From: Bacteroidia bacterium
Lineage (GTDB): Bacteria > Bacteroidota > Bacteroidia > Bacteroidales > Prolixibacteraceae
Reading direction: 5' to 3'
Assembly (NCBI GenBank): GCA_026391315.1
Contig: JAPLDT010000047.1
Span: 1 to 64,000 of the forward strand
DNA: 64,000 nt
Under the pieces are notes generated by a model. The model did not search any database and was not told where the DNA came from. It was given only the letters and a program-made list of their open reading frames with translations. The stretch's first letter is position 1. Each line of letters opens with the position of its first letter. Shown here one piece after another: positions 24,689-33,985 of the stretch. The position numbers and the translations under genes were made by a program.

Positions 24689-25795
24689 TCAGTAGTAATA
24701 TTTACCGTGTGTTTTGCACAATTCAATAAATCGCAAGACCCGTTCGGGGGACACGTCATTTTGCAGAATATGGGCCGGAGCAATCATGTAACCTCCATCT
24801 TTGCCCAGGATGCTGATTTTTTCAAGGATGTCACGTTCCAATTCTTCATCGGTTCCTTTTGGGAGCAGATCCTGTTGGTCGATGGCACCCCAGAAACTGA
24901 ATTGATTGCCAAACCGCTCTTTCATCTCCTTTGGCATATGTCCGGGAACGCCGGGCTGCACCGGATTGAATACTTCGAATCCGATTTCCCGGATGTCGTC
25001 CAGCAGTTCAGCCACCGCACCATCGCAATGAAGAATGGGGATGATGTCCGGTTTTGCCTCCCTGAAACGATCTATCATCCGCTTGTAATGAGGTTTTAGC
25101 TGATCACGGAATGTTTCCGGAGGTATGAGAAGGCTCATCTGTGTGCCGAAATCATCCCCAAACCAGATGGCATCCACCCCTTTCTCAATCAGTCGTAATC
25201 CGATTTGGGTCTGGTATTCTGCGCAGGCTTCGAAAAGCGGAATCACATATTCACACTCCATCATCATATCGACGAGCAACTTCTCCATCCCCACCAATTG
25301 GTGCGCAAGCGAAAAAACTGTCACTTCAATATCGCCAAAGATGAGGTAATCGTTTTTGTATTTCCTTACCAGCATTTCTGCATCCCGAAACCTGCCGGGG
25401 GCATCGGGATCAGGAAATTGATAGGCCGCTATATCCTCTTTCGTTTCTGCCTGGGCCAGCGGATAGGCAACAACTTCCACATATATATCCCCCTGACGCA
25501 TTAGCATCCCGTATTCATTAAGCCATGTCCCATTCGGGTTTTTTACTATCCGGTACTTGTCTGATACCGATGCCCCAGTAATAACTACGTCACTACCCAT
25601 GGCCACGCGAAGTTCGTTGGCGCTGATCCGGTAGGTGACATCTTCGTACGGATTTTCGGTGTAACGGACAGGGATCCCCATCTCTTTTCCGAAATGGTCG
25701 CTCAATTGCCTGCAAAGGTCAAACTGGATCGGAACCCTGTCGGGCAATCCAGACAGGCGTTTGAAAGCTTTTAATACACGTTCCCTGGAATTCAT
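24689..25795 (-). CDS. Uroporphyrinogen decarboxylase-fold protein, probable corrinoid-type methyltransferase
   Basis: The 368-residue TIM barrel is of the URO-D superfamily but is unlikely to be HemE. It carries the IPILHCDGAV motif, a His-x-Cys pair used for zinc and thiolate binding in MtaA/CmuA methyltransferases, and a possible third ligand in the C-terminal IELCKTHGK. Other marks are WFGDDFGTQMSLLIPPETFRD and FEVFNPVQPGVPGHMP. In Bacteroidota such genes often sit in sugar or glycan clusters with unknown substrates. It follows the small hypothetical gene by 6 bases in the same leftward run as the glycosidases. Confidence 0.75.
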   Translation of the reverse strand: MNSRERVLKAFKRLSGLPDRVPIQFDLCRQLSDHFGKEMGIPVRYTENPYEDVTYRISANELRVAMGSDVVITGASVSDKYRIVKNPNGTWLNEYGMLMRQGDIYVEVVAYPLAQAETKEDIAAYQFPDPDAPGRFRDAEMLVRKYKNDYLIFGDIEVTVFSLAHQLVGMEKLLVDMMMECEYVIPLFEACAEYQTQIGLRLIEKGVDAIWFGDDFGTQMSLLIPPETFRDQLKPHYKRMIDRFREAKPDIIPILHCDGAVAELLDDIREIGFEVFNPVQPGVPGHMPKEMKERFGNQFSFWGAIDQQDLLPKGTDEELERDILEKISILGKDGGYMIAPAHILQNDVSPERVLRFIELCKTHGKYYY

Positions 25796-25801
25796 AATTG
25801 T

Positions 25802-26332
25802 TCAGGATTTAGCCCCTACAAAATAGTGTTTATTATCGGCAAAAAGCAAGTTGAAAGAGGTGAGGGAGCCGTAGATTCGGGTGATGTATTGCTGCATGTT
25901 CACCTTCTCCTCGTCAGACAAACCCGGATGACTGTTGATGTTTTGTTCGAGTACGCGAAGCCGGTCCCTGAGCATAACGATTTTGTGAAAGAAGCTCTCT
26001 ATGGGAATTTCCTTGGGCTTCAGCGAAAGGTTGACCGGTTGGAGGAGCATATTCCCACCCAGCCATTTATCACCAAGTGGTACGATTTCCTGAAGAACAT
26101 TCTGCTCTTCCAGAACGAAACGGATAGTTTTCTCCACTTCGGCAAGGGTGAGCGAATTTTTCGGCTTTTCTGCGGGCGTCTCTTTTACTTCAAGATCTTC
26201 GTTTCTTTTGGTGATTTCAATTTTACCTCCGTGTTCGAAAAAAATCTCGTAGGAGGTAATTTTATTTTTACTCACAATCCCTTCACCATACCTGGGATGT
26301 TCTACTCGGGTTCCAACTGCTAATTCTTCCAT
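25802..26332 (-). CDS. Hypothetical protein with an N-terminal SH3/Tudor-like motif
   Basis: The 176-residue cytoplasmic protein opens with VGTRVEHPRYGEGIVSK, a short barrel-like motif seen in CarD-like proteins and at the C-terminus of UvrD helicases. It continues with a helical region (IESFFHKIVMLRDRLRVLEQNI and NMQQYITRIYGSL) typical of Bacteroidota hypothetical proteins. It is placed between the GH105 gene (29 bases upstream) and the methyltransferase-like gene (6 bases downstream), so it is likely co-transcribed. Function unknown. Confidence 0.7.
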   Translation of the reverse strand: MEELAVGTRVEHPRYGEGIVSKNKITSYEIFFEHGGKIEITKRNEDLEVKETPAEKPKNSLTLAEVEKTIRFVLEEQNVLQEIVPLGDKWLGGNMLLQPVNLSLKPKEIPIESFFHKIVMLRDRLRVLEQNINSHPGLSDEEKVNMQQYITRIYGSLTSFNLLFADNKHYFVGAKS

Positions 26333-26361
26333 TTTGATAGGGTTTTCGTAAAGGTAGAATT

Positions 26362-27462
26362 CTATCGCTTCAGTTTGATGACTTCACTTCCGGCAAGCAG
26401 GAAGGCGCCTGAACCATATACTTCCCAGCTATCGGCATTGAAATTTTTCTTTGGATCGGCGCCAATCGGCTGGACCCAACCCACATGACCATCTTTTTGG
26501 ACACATTTGTTCAGGCCGATCCAGGCTTTTTCGACCACAGGAAGGTAGGCTGCCTTATCAAGAATTCCATTGTTAATTCCCCATGCCATGGCATAGCAAT
26601 CAAAGCCTGATCCGCTTACTTCGCCACCAGGATATGATTCAGGATCGAGAAGACTTGCACGCCAAAGACCATCAGCTTGCTGAAGCTCTTTCAGCCTGAC
26701 AGCCATCTCTTTAAAAAGGTTGATGTAAAAATCCCTGCCTGAATAATCCGCAGGAAGTTCTGATAATATCCTGACAATACCACCCATTACCCAGCCATTT
26801 CCCCTGGACCAGAATATTTTCTTACCATTCGCTTCGCGGATGTCTTTGCCGTCATTTTTTATCACATATTTCAGGTCACGGGCAAAGAGGTGCTCCTCCT
26901 TGTCGTACAAAAGATTGTAACTCTCCTTAAACAATTGGTCGCTGTAAGCCAGGTAACTATTGTTTCCGGTGGCTATACCCAGTTTAACCATAGCGGGAGG
27001 TCCCATAAACAGCGCGTCACACCACCACCATTTGATGGTGGCGATCCCTTTTGCAGGGTATGGCTTTTTCATGAAGATGGCAAGGGTGTCGATAAATGGC
27101 TGGATCATCACCTGTTTTTTCTCCACTTTGTAAACATCCACATAGGTCTGGCAGATGGCGATATCATCGGCATGATACCACCGTTTCCCCGGTTTCCAAT
27201 CATTTTTTTCTCCCATATCGATCATGGCCTGATAGATTGTTTTGGACTTTGTTGTTTCCCAGGCTGCAGAAACGCCCGCATAAAATGCGCCGTTGGTCCA
27301 GTCAGTGAGCTCATGTTTGGGATTCTTCAGTTGCCAGATTGTGACATTTTTCATGGTTTTTTTGATGTTTCTGGCAGCAAAAAGTTTTTTGGTATTCCCT
27401 GTTTTGGCAAAACCTGTAGAAACAAAAAATACCAACAGAAGGAGAGCAATGATTTTCTTCAT
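26362..27462 (-). CDS. Glycoside hydrolase family 105 (unsaturated rhamnogalacturonyl hydrolase-like)
   Basis: The 366-residue secreted enzyme has a signal peptide (ending STGFA) and the alpha6/alpha6-barrel pattern of GH88/GH105. It includes WTNGAFYAGV, KRWYHADDIAICQTYVDVY with the catalytic Asp, WWWCDALFMGPP, FWSRGNGWVMGGIVRIL and SGSGFDCYAMAWGINNG. These enzymes remove unsaturated uronic acids left by pectin lyases through hydration of the double bond. It lies downstream of the sialidase-like and GH27 genes in one leftward cluster, so a role in rhamnogalacturonan or related glycan breakdown is likely. Confidence 0.9.
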   Translation of the reverse strand: MKKIIALLLLVFFVSTGFAKTGNTKKLFAARNIKKTMKNVTIWQLKNPKHELTDWTNGAFYAGVSAAWETTKSKTIYQAMIDMGEKNDWKPGKRWYHADDIAICQTYVDVYKVEKKQVMIQPFIDTLAIFMKKPYPAKGIATIKWWWCDALFMGPPAMVKLGIATGNNSYLAYSDQLFKESYNLLYDKEEHLFARDLKYVIKNDGKDIREANGKKIFWSRGNGWVMGGIVRILSELPADYSGRDFYINLFKEMAVRLKELQQADGLWRASLLDPESYPGGEVSGSGFDCYAMAWGINNGILDKAAYLPVVEKAWIGLNKCVQKDGHVGWVQPIGADPKKNFNADSWEVYGSGAFLLAGSEVIKLKR

Positions 27463-27613
27463 CAGGTGATGTGTTTAATTTTTTAGATGTACAAATATAT
27501 CAAGTAGCGCAATCGATTGTAATAATTCTGCGAATTTATTTTACACAGAGCTACACGGAGGAGAACCACAAAGGTCACAAAGCGCGCGATGCAAAGGTTT
27601 CACAAAGGAAATG

Positions 27614-28642
27614 TTATCTTAATTGAAGATGAACATATTTGATTTTCACACGGTTCCAGGTGTAGGTGAGGTATATGGTTCCGTCTTCTCCCTGAATGAT
27701 GGCAGGATAGCTGAATTCGCCTTTTGGCTGGTCTTCCAGAACGATCAGTTCGGACCACTCCTTTCCATCCTGAGAAGCAAAAAGGGCGAGTTTGTTTCTG
27801 CCTTTTTCTATCGGATTGCAAATAAGCAGATGGGTTCCATCTGTGAGCGTTACAGCATCAATTCCGGAATTGTTGTTCGGCAAATTTGTCATTTGAAGGG
27901 GTGACCAGTTTTTCCCCTGGTCGATCGACCAACTCTCCACGATTTTTTTCTCTTTGCTGCGGCAAAGAATCTGAATCTTGTCGTCTTTGAGAAAAAGAAT
28001 GGTAGGTTGGATGGCATTCAATCCATTGTTGTCAATGGCCGTTTTTTCCCAATGCGAGAGATTCTGGTCAGATTGCTCCATGTATACGTTCCATCCTTGT
28101 TTTGTCTCGATACTGGTCGGATAAAGAATTGTTCCGCTCCTTAGTTTACAGGGTTTGTTCTTGATCGGTCCTAAAAGATGATCGGGTATTTTACTGGCTG
28201 CCGACCATGTTTTGCCCTGATCTGTGGAAATTTTGTACATCCCCCACCATTCGCGGGGATTGATGCCAACTTTGTAATATAGTATGATATCGCCGTTGTC
28301 TCGTTTAAAAAGTACCGGATTCCAGCAGGCATATCGCAGCTTCTCGTTTTCTATTCCATCGGCAGCCAACACGGGAGCGCTCCATTTCCCCCTGATGCAA
28401 CTCGAAGTGTAAATGCAGACATCCGGGTTGCTTTCGTCGGTTCCGCCAAACCAGGCCGCCAAAAGTCCCTCTTTCGTTTCGACAATTGTTGAGGCATGGC
28501 AGGAGGGGAAGGGGGCGGTTTCGTAAATGAATTCAGCGGTAAGAATCTTTGTTTTTATTCCGGCTGCATAGGAATGACGTGAAAATGAAGCGAACAAAAA
28601 GAGGAGAGTTACCACGAAGGATAACCTGGTTAAGGTTTTCAT
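27614..28642 (-). CDS. Secreted sialidase-fold (BNR repeat) protein
   Basis: The 342-residue protein has a signal peptide (ending HSYA) and a six-bladed propeller pattern of the GH33-like sialidase superfamily. It includes FPSCHASTIVETKEGLLAAWFGG, Asp-box-like ISTDQGKTWS and SIDQGKNWSP, and a final TYTWNRVKIKYV. Members of this branch in Bacteroidota often sit in pectin clusters and are probably not true sialidases; they act on plant glycans or are uncharacterised. It lies between GH27 and GH105 genes on the same strand. Confidence 0.85.
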   Translation of the reverse strand: MKTLTRLSFVVTLLFLFASFSRHSYAAGIKTKILTAEFIYETAPFPSCHASTIVETKEGLLAAWFGGTDESNPDVCIYTSSCIRGKWSAPVLAADGIENEKLRYACWNPVLFKRDNGDIILYYKVGINPREWWGMYKISTDQGKTWSAASKIPDHLLGPIKNKPCKLRSGTILYPTSIETKQGWNVYMEQSDQNLSHWEKTAIDNNGLNAIQPTILFLKDDKIQILCRSKEKKIVESWSIDQGKNWSPLQMTNLPNNNSGIDAVTLTDGTHLLICNPIEKGRNKLALFASQDGKEWSELIVLEDQPKGEFSYPAIIQGEDGTIYLTYTWNRVKIKYVHLQLR

Positions 28643-28732
28643 GATGGATCATATTTAATGGTTAGTAACAGCAAAACAGAGATTCATTCAGGGGACTTAT
28701 CTTCCGAAAGGGGGGAATAATTCCCCGCCTCT

Positions 28733-30316
28733 TTAAGGATGATGAGGGCTAATTCTAACCATAACAACTCCATCCGGTGGAACTTGAACATTATATTCCT
28801 CTTTAAAGGTACCCAGTTCTTTTTGTCGCCAAAGATCCCGGACAGAATGTTTTCCAGACAATTGCAATTCAGCCCAATTAACGGCAACTGCAACAGTGTT
28901 TTTCCCCCGGTTAAACAGACCAACAGCCTTTGATCCGTCTGCCAAATCTTTGACCAATAAAAAGATGTTATCCGTTTTTAAAATCACCGATCCGCATTTG
29001 CCCAGCGGATCCTGGTCAACTTCTATCACTTCAGTATTGCAAAGGACATTGAGGGTAAATTCATCCAGCTTAGACATATCGCCACTGAAAATCAGTGGCG
29101 CCGCCATCAGGCACCACAGCGACATGTAGGAATATTGTTGTTGTGCCGTTAAAGGCGAAGGATGTGGCTCCGTGAATGTGTCGTCCTTATTTTGCGAACC
29201 TATCCATCCAATAAGCAGATAATCAGGGTCATTCCAGGATCCAGGCTTCGACCAGGCGCCAAACCTGGCATTATTTAGTGCGACATTGAAAAAGCGGTCG
29301 AGTTCAAAACCCAGGTCACCGGCAGTGCGCCAGCAATGACCTCCCACCTTTGCCCCCCACTCCCAAACATTTCCCCGTCCATACTGACACAAATTAAAAA
29401 TAATGTCGCGCGGTTGATGCCGGAGCGCATCCCCCATCACGATATAAGGTTTCTGCAAATCTTCAATGGTAGGCTCTTTATTGAGCAGTTTTGAGTAGTA
29501 GCACCAGTCATATTTCAGGAAATCAAATCCCCAGGAAGAAAATTGTGCGGCATCCTGCTCTTCGTGCTGCCACGATCCGGTCAACCCGCAGCAGGAGATT
29601 AGTCCGGGCGAACTGTAAATCCCCGTTTTTAGTCCTTTCGAGTGAATATACCCGGTCAACTCCTTCATATTAGGAAAGTGCCTGTTGGGCAAAATGTTCC
29701 CATTAACATCCCGGATGGTTCCTATTCGCGATGAGTCTCTCGTGAAGGGATGGGATTTCCCTGCTGTCGACCAACAGTCGTCAATATTAACATACTGATA
29801 ACCAACATCGGCCATACCACTGGAGATCATTGCATCAGCAGCCTCCCTCATCAGGTGATCACTGATCCGGTTATAATGGACGTACCAGGAGTTCCATCCC
29901 ATGGGAGGTGTAAGTGAAAGCTGATCCCCAGCCTTGATCGTCAGTTTTCTTTTGTCTTTACCTTTTGAGTTTTTTGCCAGGATAAAAACTTCATAATCCC
30001 CTTTTTGCGGTGTATTTCCGGTGATGATGCCCGTTTTAGGATCAAGTTTTAATCCGGCTGGCAAACCTTTCGCCGAAAAGCTGATAGGACGTTCTCCCTG
30101 ACAAGGAATCCGGTAAAGAAAAGGGTTTCCGGGGCGGCAACCATAAACCAATGGACCGTTGATATGGGGACTGGGTTTAGGAAGTGGCGTAATTATCACA
30201 GATTCAGCGCCATATGTTTTAATTGTCTTTTGGGCGCAGTACGACAATGACGGAGACAAAACAAGCACAAAGGCAATAAGATTGAGTCTGATCCCGTTTA
30301 GTTTCAACGTTGACAT
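28733..30316 (-). CDS. GH27 alpha-galactosidase with N-terminal Ig-like domain
   Basis: Hydrolyses terminal alpha-galactosyl residues. The 527-residue protein has a signal peptide, an NPCBM/He_PIG-like Ig region (FLYRIPCQGERPISFSAKGLPAGLKLD, about residues 65-130), then a GH27 barrel. Barrel marks are PPMGWNSWYVHY, YQYVNIDDCW, GLKTGIYSSPG, and the nucleophile Asp at about 269 in KYDWCYY. The acid/base should be the Asp in FELDRFFNVALNN or GSWNDPDYLLIG (the latter is the usual GH27 DPDML site). A C-terminal beta-sandwich follows. It is first in the leftward glycan cluster. Confidence 0.92.
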   Translation of the reverse strand: MSTLKLNGIRLNLIAFVLVLSPSLSYCAQKTIKTYGAESVIITPLPKPSPHINGPLVYGCRPGNPFLYRIPCQGERPISFSAKGLPAGLKLDPKTGIITGNTPQKGDYEVFILAKNSKGKDKRKLTIKAGDQLSLTPPMGWNSWYVHYNRISDHLMREAADAMISSGMADVGYQYVNIDDCWSTAGKSHPFTRDSSRIGTIRDVNGNILPNRHFPNMKELTGYIHSKGLKTGIYSSPGLISCCGLTGSWQHEEQDAAQFSSWGFDFLKYDWCYYSKLLNKEPTIEDLQKPYIVMGDALRHQPRDIIFNLCQYGRGNVWEWGAKVGGHCWRTAGDLGFELDRFFNVALNNARFGAWSKPGSWNDPDYLLIGWIGSQNKDDTFTEPHPSPLTAQQQYSYMSLWCLMAAPLIFSGDMSKLDEFTLNVLCNTEVIEVDQDPLGKCGSVILKTDNIFLLVKDLADGSKAVGLFNRGKNTVAVAVNWAELQLSGKHSVRDLWRQKELGTFKEEYNVQVPPDGVVMVRISPHHP

Positions 30317-30377
30317 TCCAATTATTTTAACGTGAGTTCGATGTAAGAAGGATAAAAATATATAGGATTATTTTGAA

Positions 30378-30444
30378 AATAACAAGGTTTTGCATATATT
30401 TAAGTATCTAAAATTCAAATATATAAAACAAAAACCCTGTTATT
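30378..30444. repeat. Inverted repeat at the IS982 remnant end
   Basis: AATAACAAGGTTTTG (30378-30392) is matched by the reverse complement of CAAAAACCCTGTTATT (30429-30444). The right arm lies directly before the start codon of the IS982 transposase remnant, as an IS end would. Confidence 0.4.
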
Positions 30445-30447
30445 ATT

Positions 30448-30545
30448 ATGGAGTCTAAAACTACTGAAATTTTCTATTTAGTCGATGAATTTTGCAAAGA
30501 ATTTTACAAAGCCGAGGAGGGACATAAAAGAAGCCTACAAAAATT
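30448..30545 (+). pseudogene. IS982-type transposase, N-terminal remnant
   Basis: MESKTTEIFYLVDEFCKEF and a few further residues match the N-terminus of IS982-family transposases. The similarity stops around codon 33, where sequence from an IS4-type transposase on the other strand begins. Only the end of the element survives. Confidence 0.6.
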
Positions 30546-30813
30546 GCAGACTTCTTTTTACGATTCTAAAATCCAAAGTAAGAGTTATCTGGAACTTTTG
30601 TCCATCTCCTTGTTGAACTCGCCTTACGGCAGTTTTGTAGCCTACTTTATTAATTCGTTTATATATCAATACCAGCATCGAAGTTATCATAGTCATGTAT
30701 AGCATAACCTGCATTCCATTTTCACTGGTAGAGGTGATATGGCTAAAGTTGAGCTCTTGTTTTAGAAATCTGAAAAAGACCTCTATATCCCACCGTTTTT
30801 TAATCTTTACAAT
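30545..30813 (-). pseudogene. IS4-type transposase, C-terminal remnant
   Basis: The minus strand reads KKRWDIEVFFRFLKQELNF and NGMQVMLYMTMITSMLVLIYKR, the conserved YREK-like and C-terminal helix region of IS4-family DDE transposases. The upstream part, including the first catalytic Asp residues, is absent; the remnant is joined directly to the start of the XRE regulator gene. Confidence 0.75.
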
Positions 30814-31161
30814 ATGGGCTTTGCACAACGGTTAAAAAAAGCACGCACGGACAAAGGTTTGTCTCAAACCGACCTTGCAAAACTGGTGGGGATACATTAC
30901 ACCCAAATAGGAAGGTATGAGAAGAAAGGCGCGCAGCCTTCGGCCGATATATTATCAAAGCTTGCCAATTCGCTCGGGGTCTCTTCCGATTTCCTGACAA
31001 ACGGGACTTCTGATGACCTGGCCGGAAGCTCTTTAACAGATAAAGAACTCCTGAACCAATTCAAGGCCATTGAAAAAATGCCGGAACGCGATAAGGATGT
31101 GGTTAAAACTCTTATTGATGCATTTATCACCAAAGGAAAACTGAAACAACTTGTACTGTAA
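30814..31161 (+). CDS. XRE-family transcriptional regulator, intact copy (module A)
   Basis: The 115-residue protein has an N-terminal Cro/C1 helix-turn-helix (FAQRLKKARTDKGLSQTDLAKLVG, recognition part [21 protein letters not shown], residues about 4-60) and a short helical C-terminal part (ELLNQFKAIEKMPERDKDVVKTLIDAFI). It faces the leftward immunity and RHS genes and ends in a shared hairpin. Two more copies, both truncated, stand in the same place in the neighbouring modules. Its start abuts an IS4 scar, so the native promoter may have been lost. A role in controlling the toxin locus is inferred. Confidence 0.9.
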   Translation: MGFAQRLKKARTDKGLSQTDLAKLVGIHYTQIGRYEKKGAQPSADILSKLANSLGVSSDFLTNGTSDDLAGSSLTDKELLNQFKAIEKMPERDKDVVKTLIDAFITKGKLKQLVL

Positions 31162-31166
31162 TACAA

Positions 31167-31188
31167 AACCCGGCCACTGTGCCGGGTT
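31167..31188. terminator. Hairpin between convergent XRE and immunity genes, module A
   Basis: AACCCGGC and GCCGGGTT pair perfectly around a 6-base loop, followed by a weak T-rich stretch. The position is equivalent to the hairpins of modules B and C. Confidence 0.6.
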
Positions 31189-31227
31189 ATGTTGTTTATC
31201 TATTCACGTTACAAAAGCAGTGGAGGT

Positions 31228-31791
31228 TTAACGTAGTGGAGGTGGAGGCGTTGGCATACTATTCGGATTATATTTAATACTTAAATCCTTATAATCATCA
31301 GGTACTCCAAATTTTTGTATTTCTCTAAAATTGACTAAATACTCTTTCTTAAAGTAATTATAATAACCGGATCTTTTCTTTATCAAATATGCTAAGCTAT
31401 CGCATTCCCTATGATATGTACTATTTAATTTCATACAATTAAATTTTCCAATACAGATTGTTTTAGTCTTATTGCCTTTGTAATTTACTACACATTCAAC
31501 ACGTATATCACAATCCGAAAGATCATCTCCATTTTCTTCTTTTTCCAGTTTGTTTGTCAAGTTTTCCACTGTCGTTAAAAAAGCTTTATCAGATAATAAA
31601 GTATCAACAATAAAATCAGGAGGCATTGCCCGTATTTGTCCGCATACAACCATTGTCACAGGTGTAACTATTCCTTTTGCATAAAAGACCTCGATATTTT
31701 CTATTTTATTAACATTGAGATGCTTATTAGAACATCCTGAGGATAGTATAAAAAGGAACAGAAAAATTATAATTGTATTATGTTTTATCAT
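31228..31791 (-). CDS. Putative immunity lipoprotein of RHS module A
   Basis: The 187-residue protein has a lipobox-like SSGC at the end of its signal peptide, then a conserved [23 protein letters not shown] and a tail [19 protein letters not shown]. The protein of module B has the same plan and almost the same tail, so the two are paralogues. Its ATG overlaps the RHS stop (ATGA), the usual arrangement for an immunity gene behind a polymorphic toxin. A lipoprotein location would suit protection against a toxin acting outside the cytoplasm. No named immunity family recognised. Confidence 0.7.
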   Translation of the reverse strand: MIKHNTIIIFLFLFILSSGCSNKHLNVNKIENIEVFYAKGIVTPVTMVVCGQIRAMPPDFIVDTLLSDKAFLTTVENLTNKLEKEENGDDLSDCDIRVECVVNYKGNKTKTICIGKFNCMKLNSTYHRECDSLAYLIKKRSGYYNYFKKEYLVNFREIQKFGVPDDYKDLSIKYNPNSMPTPPPPLR

Positions 31792-33662
31792 CTTACAGCT
31801 CTATTAATATTATCAATATGTTTTTTCTGATCTGCTTTTTCAGAATTAATATATCTACGATGAGTAATGGTCATTGACTTTTCTTTATTCACTTTTGTAG
31901 AAGTCGGTCCACCATCAACTACTACTACAGTTCCTTTATGGTTTTCCATTTTTTTACCACTTGGATATTCTTTGTTTGCACGTCCTGTTTTTGCATTAGA
32001 ACCTTCTGCAGCTCTTCTTTCTTCTCTATCTCCATACTTGGAATCCATAGTATTCTCTCGAATAGCATGTTCTTTGGGATGTTTTGCTGCATCTACTGCA
32101 TGGTCAAACTCTTCTTCCATAACAGTAGCCGGAGACGATATTAAGCTCCCATCTTCTGAAAGTACTCCTTGATCTGGACTCCACGTAACATGTCCGTCAT
32201 AATATCCATCGGTTGAACCTCCTCCTTGAGAACCAACTTCTTCATTTGCTAAAGAGAGTGAGATTTTTAAATCTGGATTAGAGGCGGCTTCCTTTATGTT
32301 ATCGCCACCGGTATTACCTACATCATAAGCATATGCCTTTAGTACACTTTGAACAAAGGCGTTATTTGGTGCAGAAGCACCATTTTTACCATTAAATATA
32401 AAGGGCTTATTCTGTCCTGGAGACCAGATGTAAATATCATTTCCATCAGGATCAGTAAACTTTATAGGGTTGTTAATTGCATAAGCATATGGGCTCCAAG
32501 AGTAATATTTCTCTGCCTTGTTATCAATCACGTTCCACCTTCCGATCGTTGGGTCATAGAATCGAGCGCCGTAATCGTACCAACCCAGCCCATACTCATC
32601 CTGCAACTCTTTGCCGTTGTAGAGATATTTGGTAGCGCTGGCATCATTGACGTACCATTTGGCCATCTCCAACCCAAACGGATAGTAGTCTTTGTATTGC
32701 TTTGGCAGCGCGATTCCGTTACCGGCAGCGAAGCTTACCCGGGTGTTGCCCAGATGGTCTTTCAGGTCGTACTCGTAGCTCCATGTACCGTTTTTCACGG
32801 CACGACCTTCGCCCGTCATCACGATATCTGTCCCATTAAGTTTAAGAACGCTGCCCTGGTAATAGCTGTTCACAGCGCCAACTGTCTTTTTCAGCTTGTT
32901 GCCGGAGGCATCGTAATTGCCATTGTTGTCGTAGGTGTAAGCACCAGTGGCTGGTTTGTATTCCAGATCAGAGGTAACGTCAGTTGCCAGAACCGCATCA
33001 CTCACCGAGCCGAGCTGGTTGCTGTTGCTCCCATAGTTGTAGGTAAGCTGGTCGATGGGGCCATAGAGCGCCGTTTCTGAAGCCTTGTGCCTGTTTCCCT
33101 GCCTGCTAAGGGTTGCGATGTTTCCGTTGGTATCATAACCGTAACTTTCGTTGAAGTTGCCCGCGTTGACTGTAACATTGCTCGCATTGAGTTCAGAATA
33201 GGCCGCCGCTGTTATCCGGTTCAACCCGTCGTAGGTAAAACCATACTTTTGCGTATTGGTCAGTGTTGGAGCGTTTTGTGCATCCAGTGCCGTATTCTTC
33301 CATTTCATATCCTGGATATTCCCATTCCCAAAATAACTAAGTTGCTCTGCATACAACTTCCTCCGGGATGCATCCGACAGGTCATTGATGTTGTTGAGCC
33401 ATCCCCGTACATCGTACAGGTAATCGATATCCTGTGCAAAGCTGGTCTCACCGGCCGAGTGCAGCTTTTTGAGCATTAGTTGGCCAAGCTCATTGTAATC
33501 GTTCTGCGCCAGCACCACATTGCCATTAGTGGTATCCCCCGAGATTTGTTGTTCGACTTTCTCCAGACGTCCGGCATGGTCGTAGGTAAAGGTTTTGGTG
33601 ATGGTTTGAGCGACCTCTTTCAAACCTACCTTGCAAAACTGGTGGGGATACATTACACCCAA
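31788..33662 (-). CDS. 5'-truncated RHS toxin, module A, with M91-like tail
   Basis: RHS-related sequence begins at about 33624; the first codons are the reverse of the XRE gene of module B. Many YD repeats ([30 protein letters not shown]) lead to the core-associated motif [35 protein letters not shown] (residues about 345-380), then a toxin tail. The tail has [10 protein letters not shown] and [10 protein letters not shown], matching the HEFDH...EERR arrangement of module B but with Glu where the first zinc His should be. An in-frame deletion joins YDNNGN to YDASGNK. Lacking an N-terminal export region, it is likely an orphan toxin fragment. Confidence 0.85.
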   Translation of the reverse strand: MGVMYPHQFCKVGLKEVAQTITKTFTYDHAGRLEKVEQQISGDTTNGNVVLAQNDYNELGQLMLKKLHSAGETSFAQDIDYLYDVRGWLNNINDLSDASRRKLYAEQLSYFGNGNIQDMKWKNTALDAQNAPTLTNTQKYGFTYDGLNRITAAAYSELNASNVTVNAGNFNESYGYDTNGNIATLSRQGNRHKASETALYGPIDQLTYNYGSNSNQLGSVSDAVLATDVTSDLEYKPATGAYTYDNNGNYDASGNKLKKTVGAVNSYYQGSVLKLNGTDIVMTGEGRAVKNGTWSYEYDLKDHLGNTRVSFAAGNGIALPKQYKDYYPFGLEMAKWYVNDASATKYLYNGKELQDEYGLGWYDYGARFYDPTIGRWNVIDNKAEKYYSWSPYAYAINNPIKFTDPDGNDIYIWSPGQNKPFIFNGKNGASAPNNAFVQSVLKAYAYDVGNTGGDNIKEAASNPDLKISLSLANEEVGSQGGGSTDGYYDGHVTWSPDQGVLSEDGSLISSPATVMEEEFDHAVDAAKHPKEHAIRENTMDSKYGDREERRAAEGSNAKTGRANKEYPSGKKMENHKGTVVVVDGGPTSTKVNKEKSMTITHRRYINSEKADQKKHIDNINRAVR

Positions 33663-33917
33663 ATAGGAAGGTATGAGAAGAAAGGCGCGCAGCCTTCGGC
33701 CGATATATTATCCAAGCTGGCCAATTCGCTCGGGGTATCTTCCGATTTCCTGACAAACGGAACTTCCGATGACCTGGCCGGAAGCTCTTTAACAGATAAA
33801 GAACTCCTTAATCAGTTCAAGGCAATTGAAAAAATGCCGGAACGGGACAAGGATGTGGTCAAAACTCTGATTGACGCTTTTATTACTAAAGGAAAACTCA
33901 AACAGTTAGTGTTATAG
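33618..33917 (+). pseudogene. N-terminally truncated XRE regulator (module B)
   Basis: From about 33625 the sequence encodes the last 95 or so residues of the XRE regulator, identical in amino acids to module A, while the DNA differs at about 22 synonymous positions, most in its second half. The first 20 residues are replaced by antisense RHS sequence. The junction falls at TCAAACC, shared by both partners. Loss of the first helix should abolish DNA binding. Confidence 0.85.
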
Positions 33918-33918
33918 C

Positions 33919-33950
33919 AACAAAACCCGGCTCTCTGCCCGGGCTTGTTG
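33919..33950. terminator. Hairpin between convergent XRE and immunity genes, module B
   Basis: ACCCGGC...GCCCGGG stem in A/T-rich flanks, at the same position as in module A, between the XRE stop and the leftward immunity gene. Confidence 0.5.
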
Positions 33951-33985
33951 TTAACTTATCTTGGCGTTGCAAAGGTAGTGAATAT

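Noticed and set aside
24689-25795. HemE (haem biosynthesis) for the URO-D-fold gene
   Set aside because: The His-x-Cys metal motif and the glycan-cluster context point to the MtaA-like branch.
31867-33479. Long open frames antisense to the RHS genes
   Set aside because: They follow the codon pattern of the RHS repeats on the other strand, have no family features and no promoters.
33480-33917. A 145-codon rightward frame covering the truncated XRE gene with extra N-terminal residues
   Set aside because: The first 45 codons are antisense to RHS sequence and show no regulator similarity; it is a product of the fusion, not a functional start.
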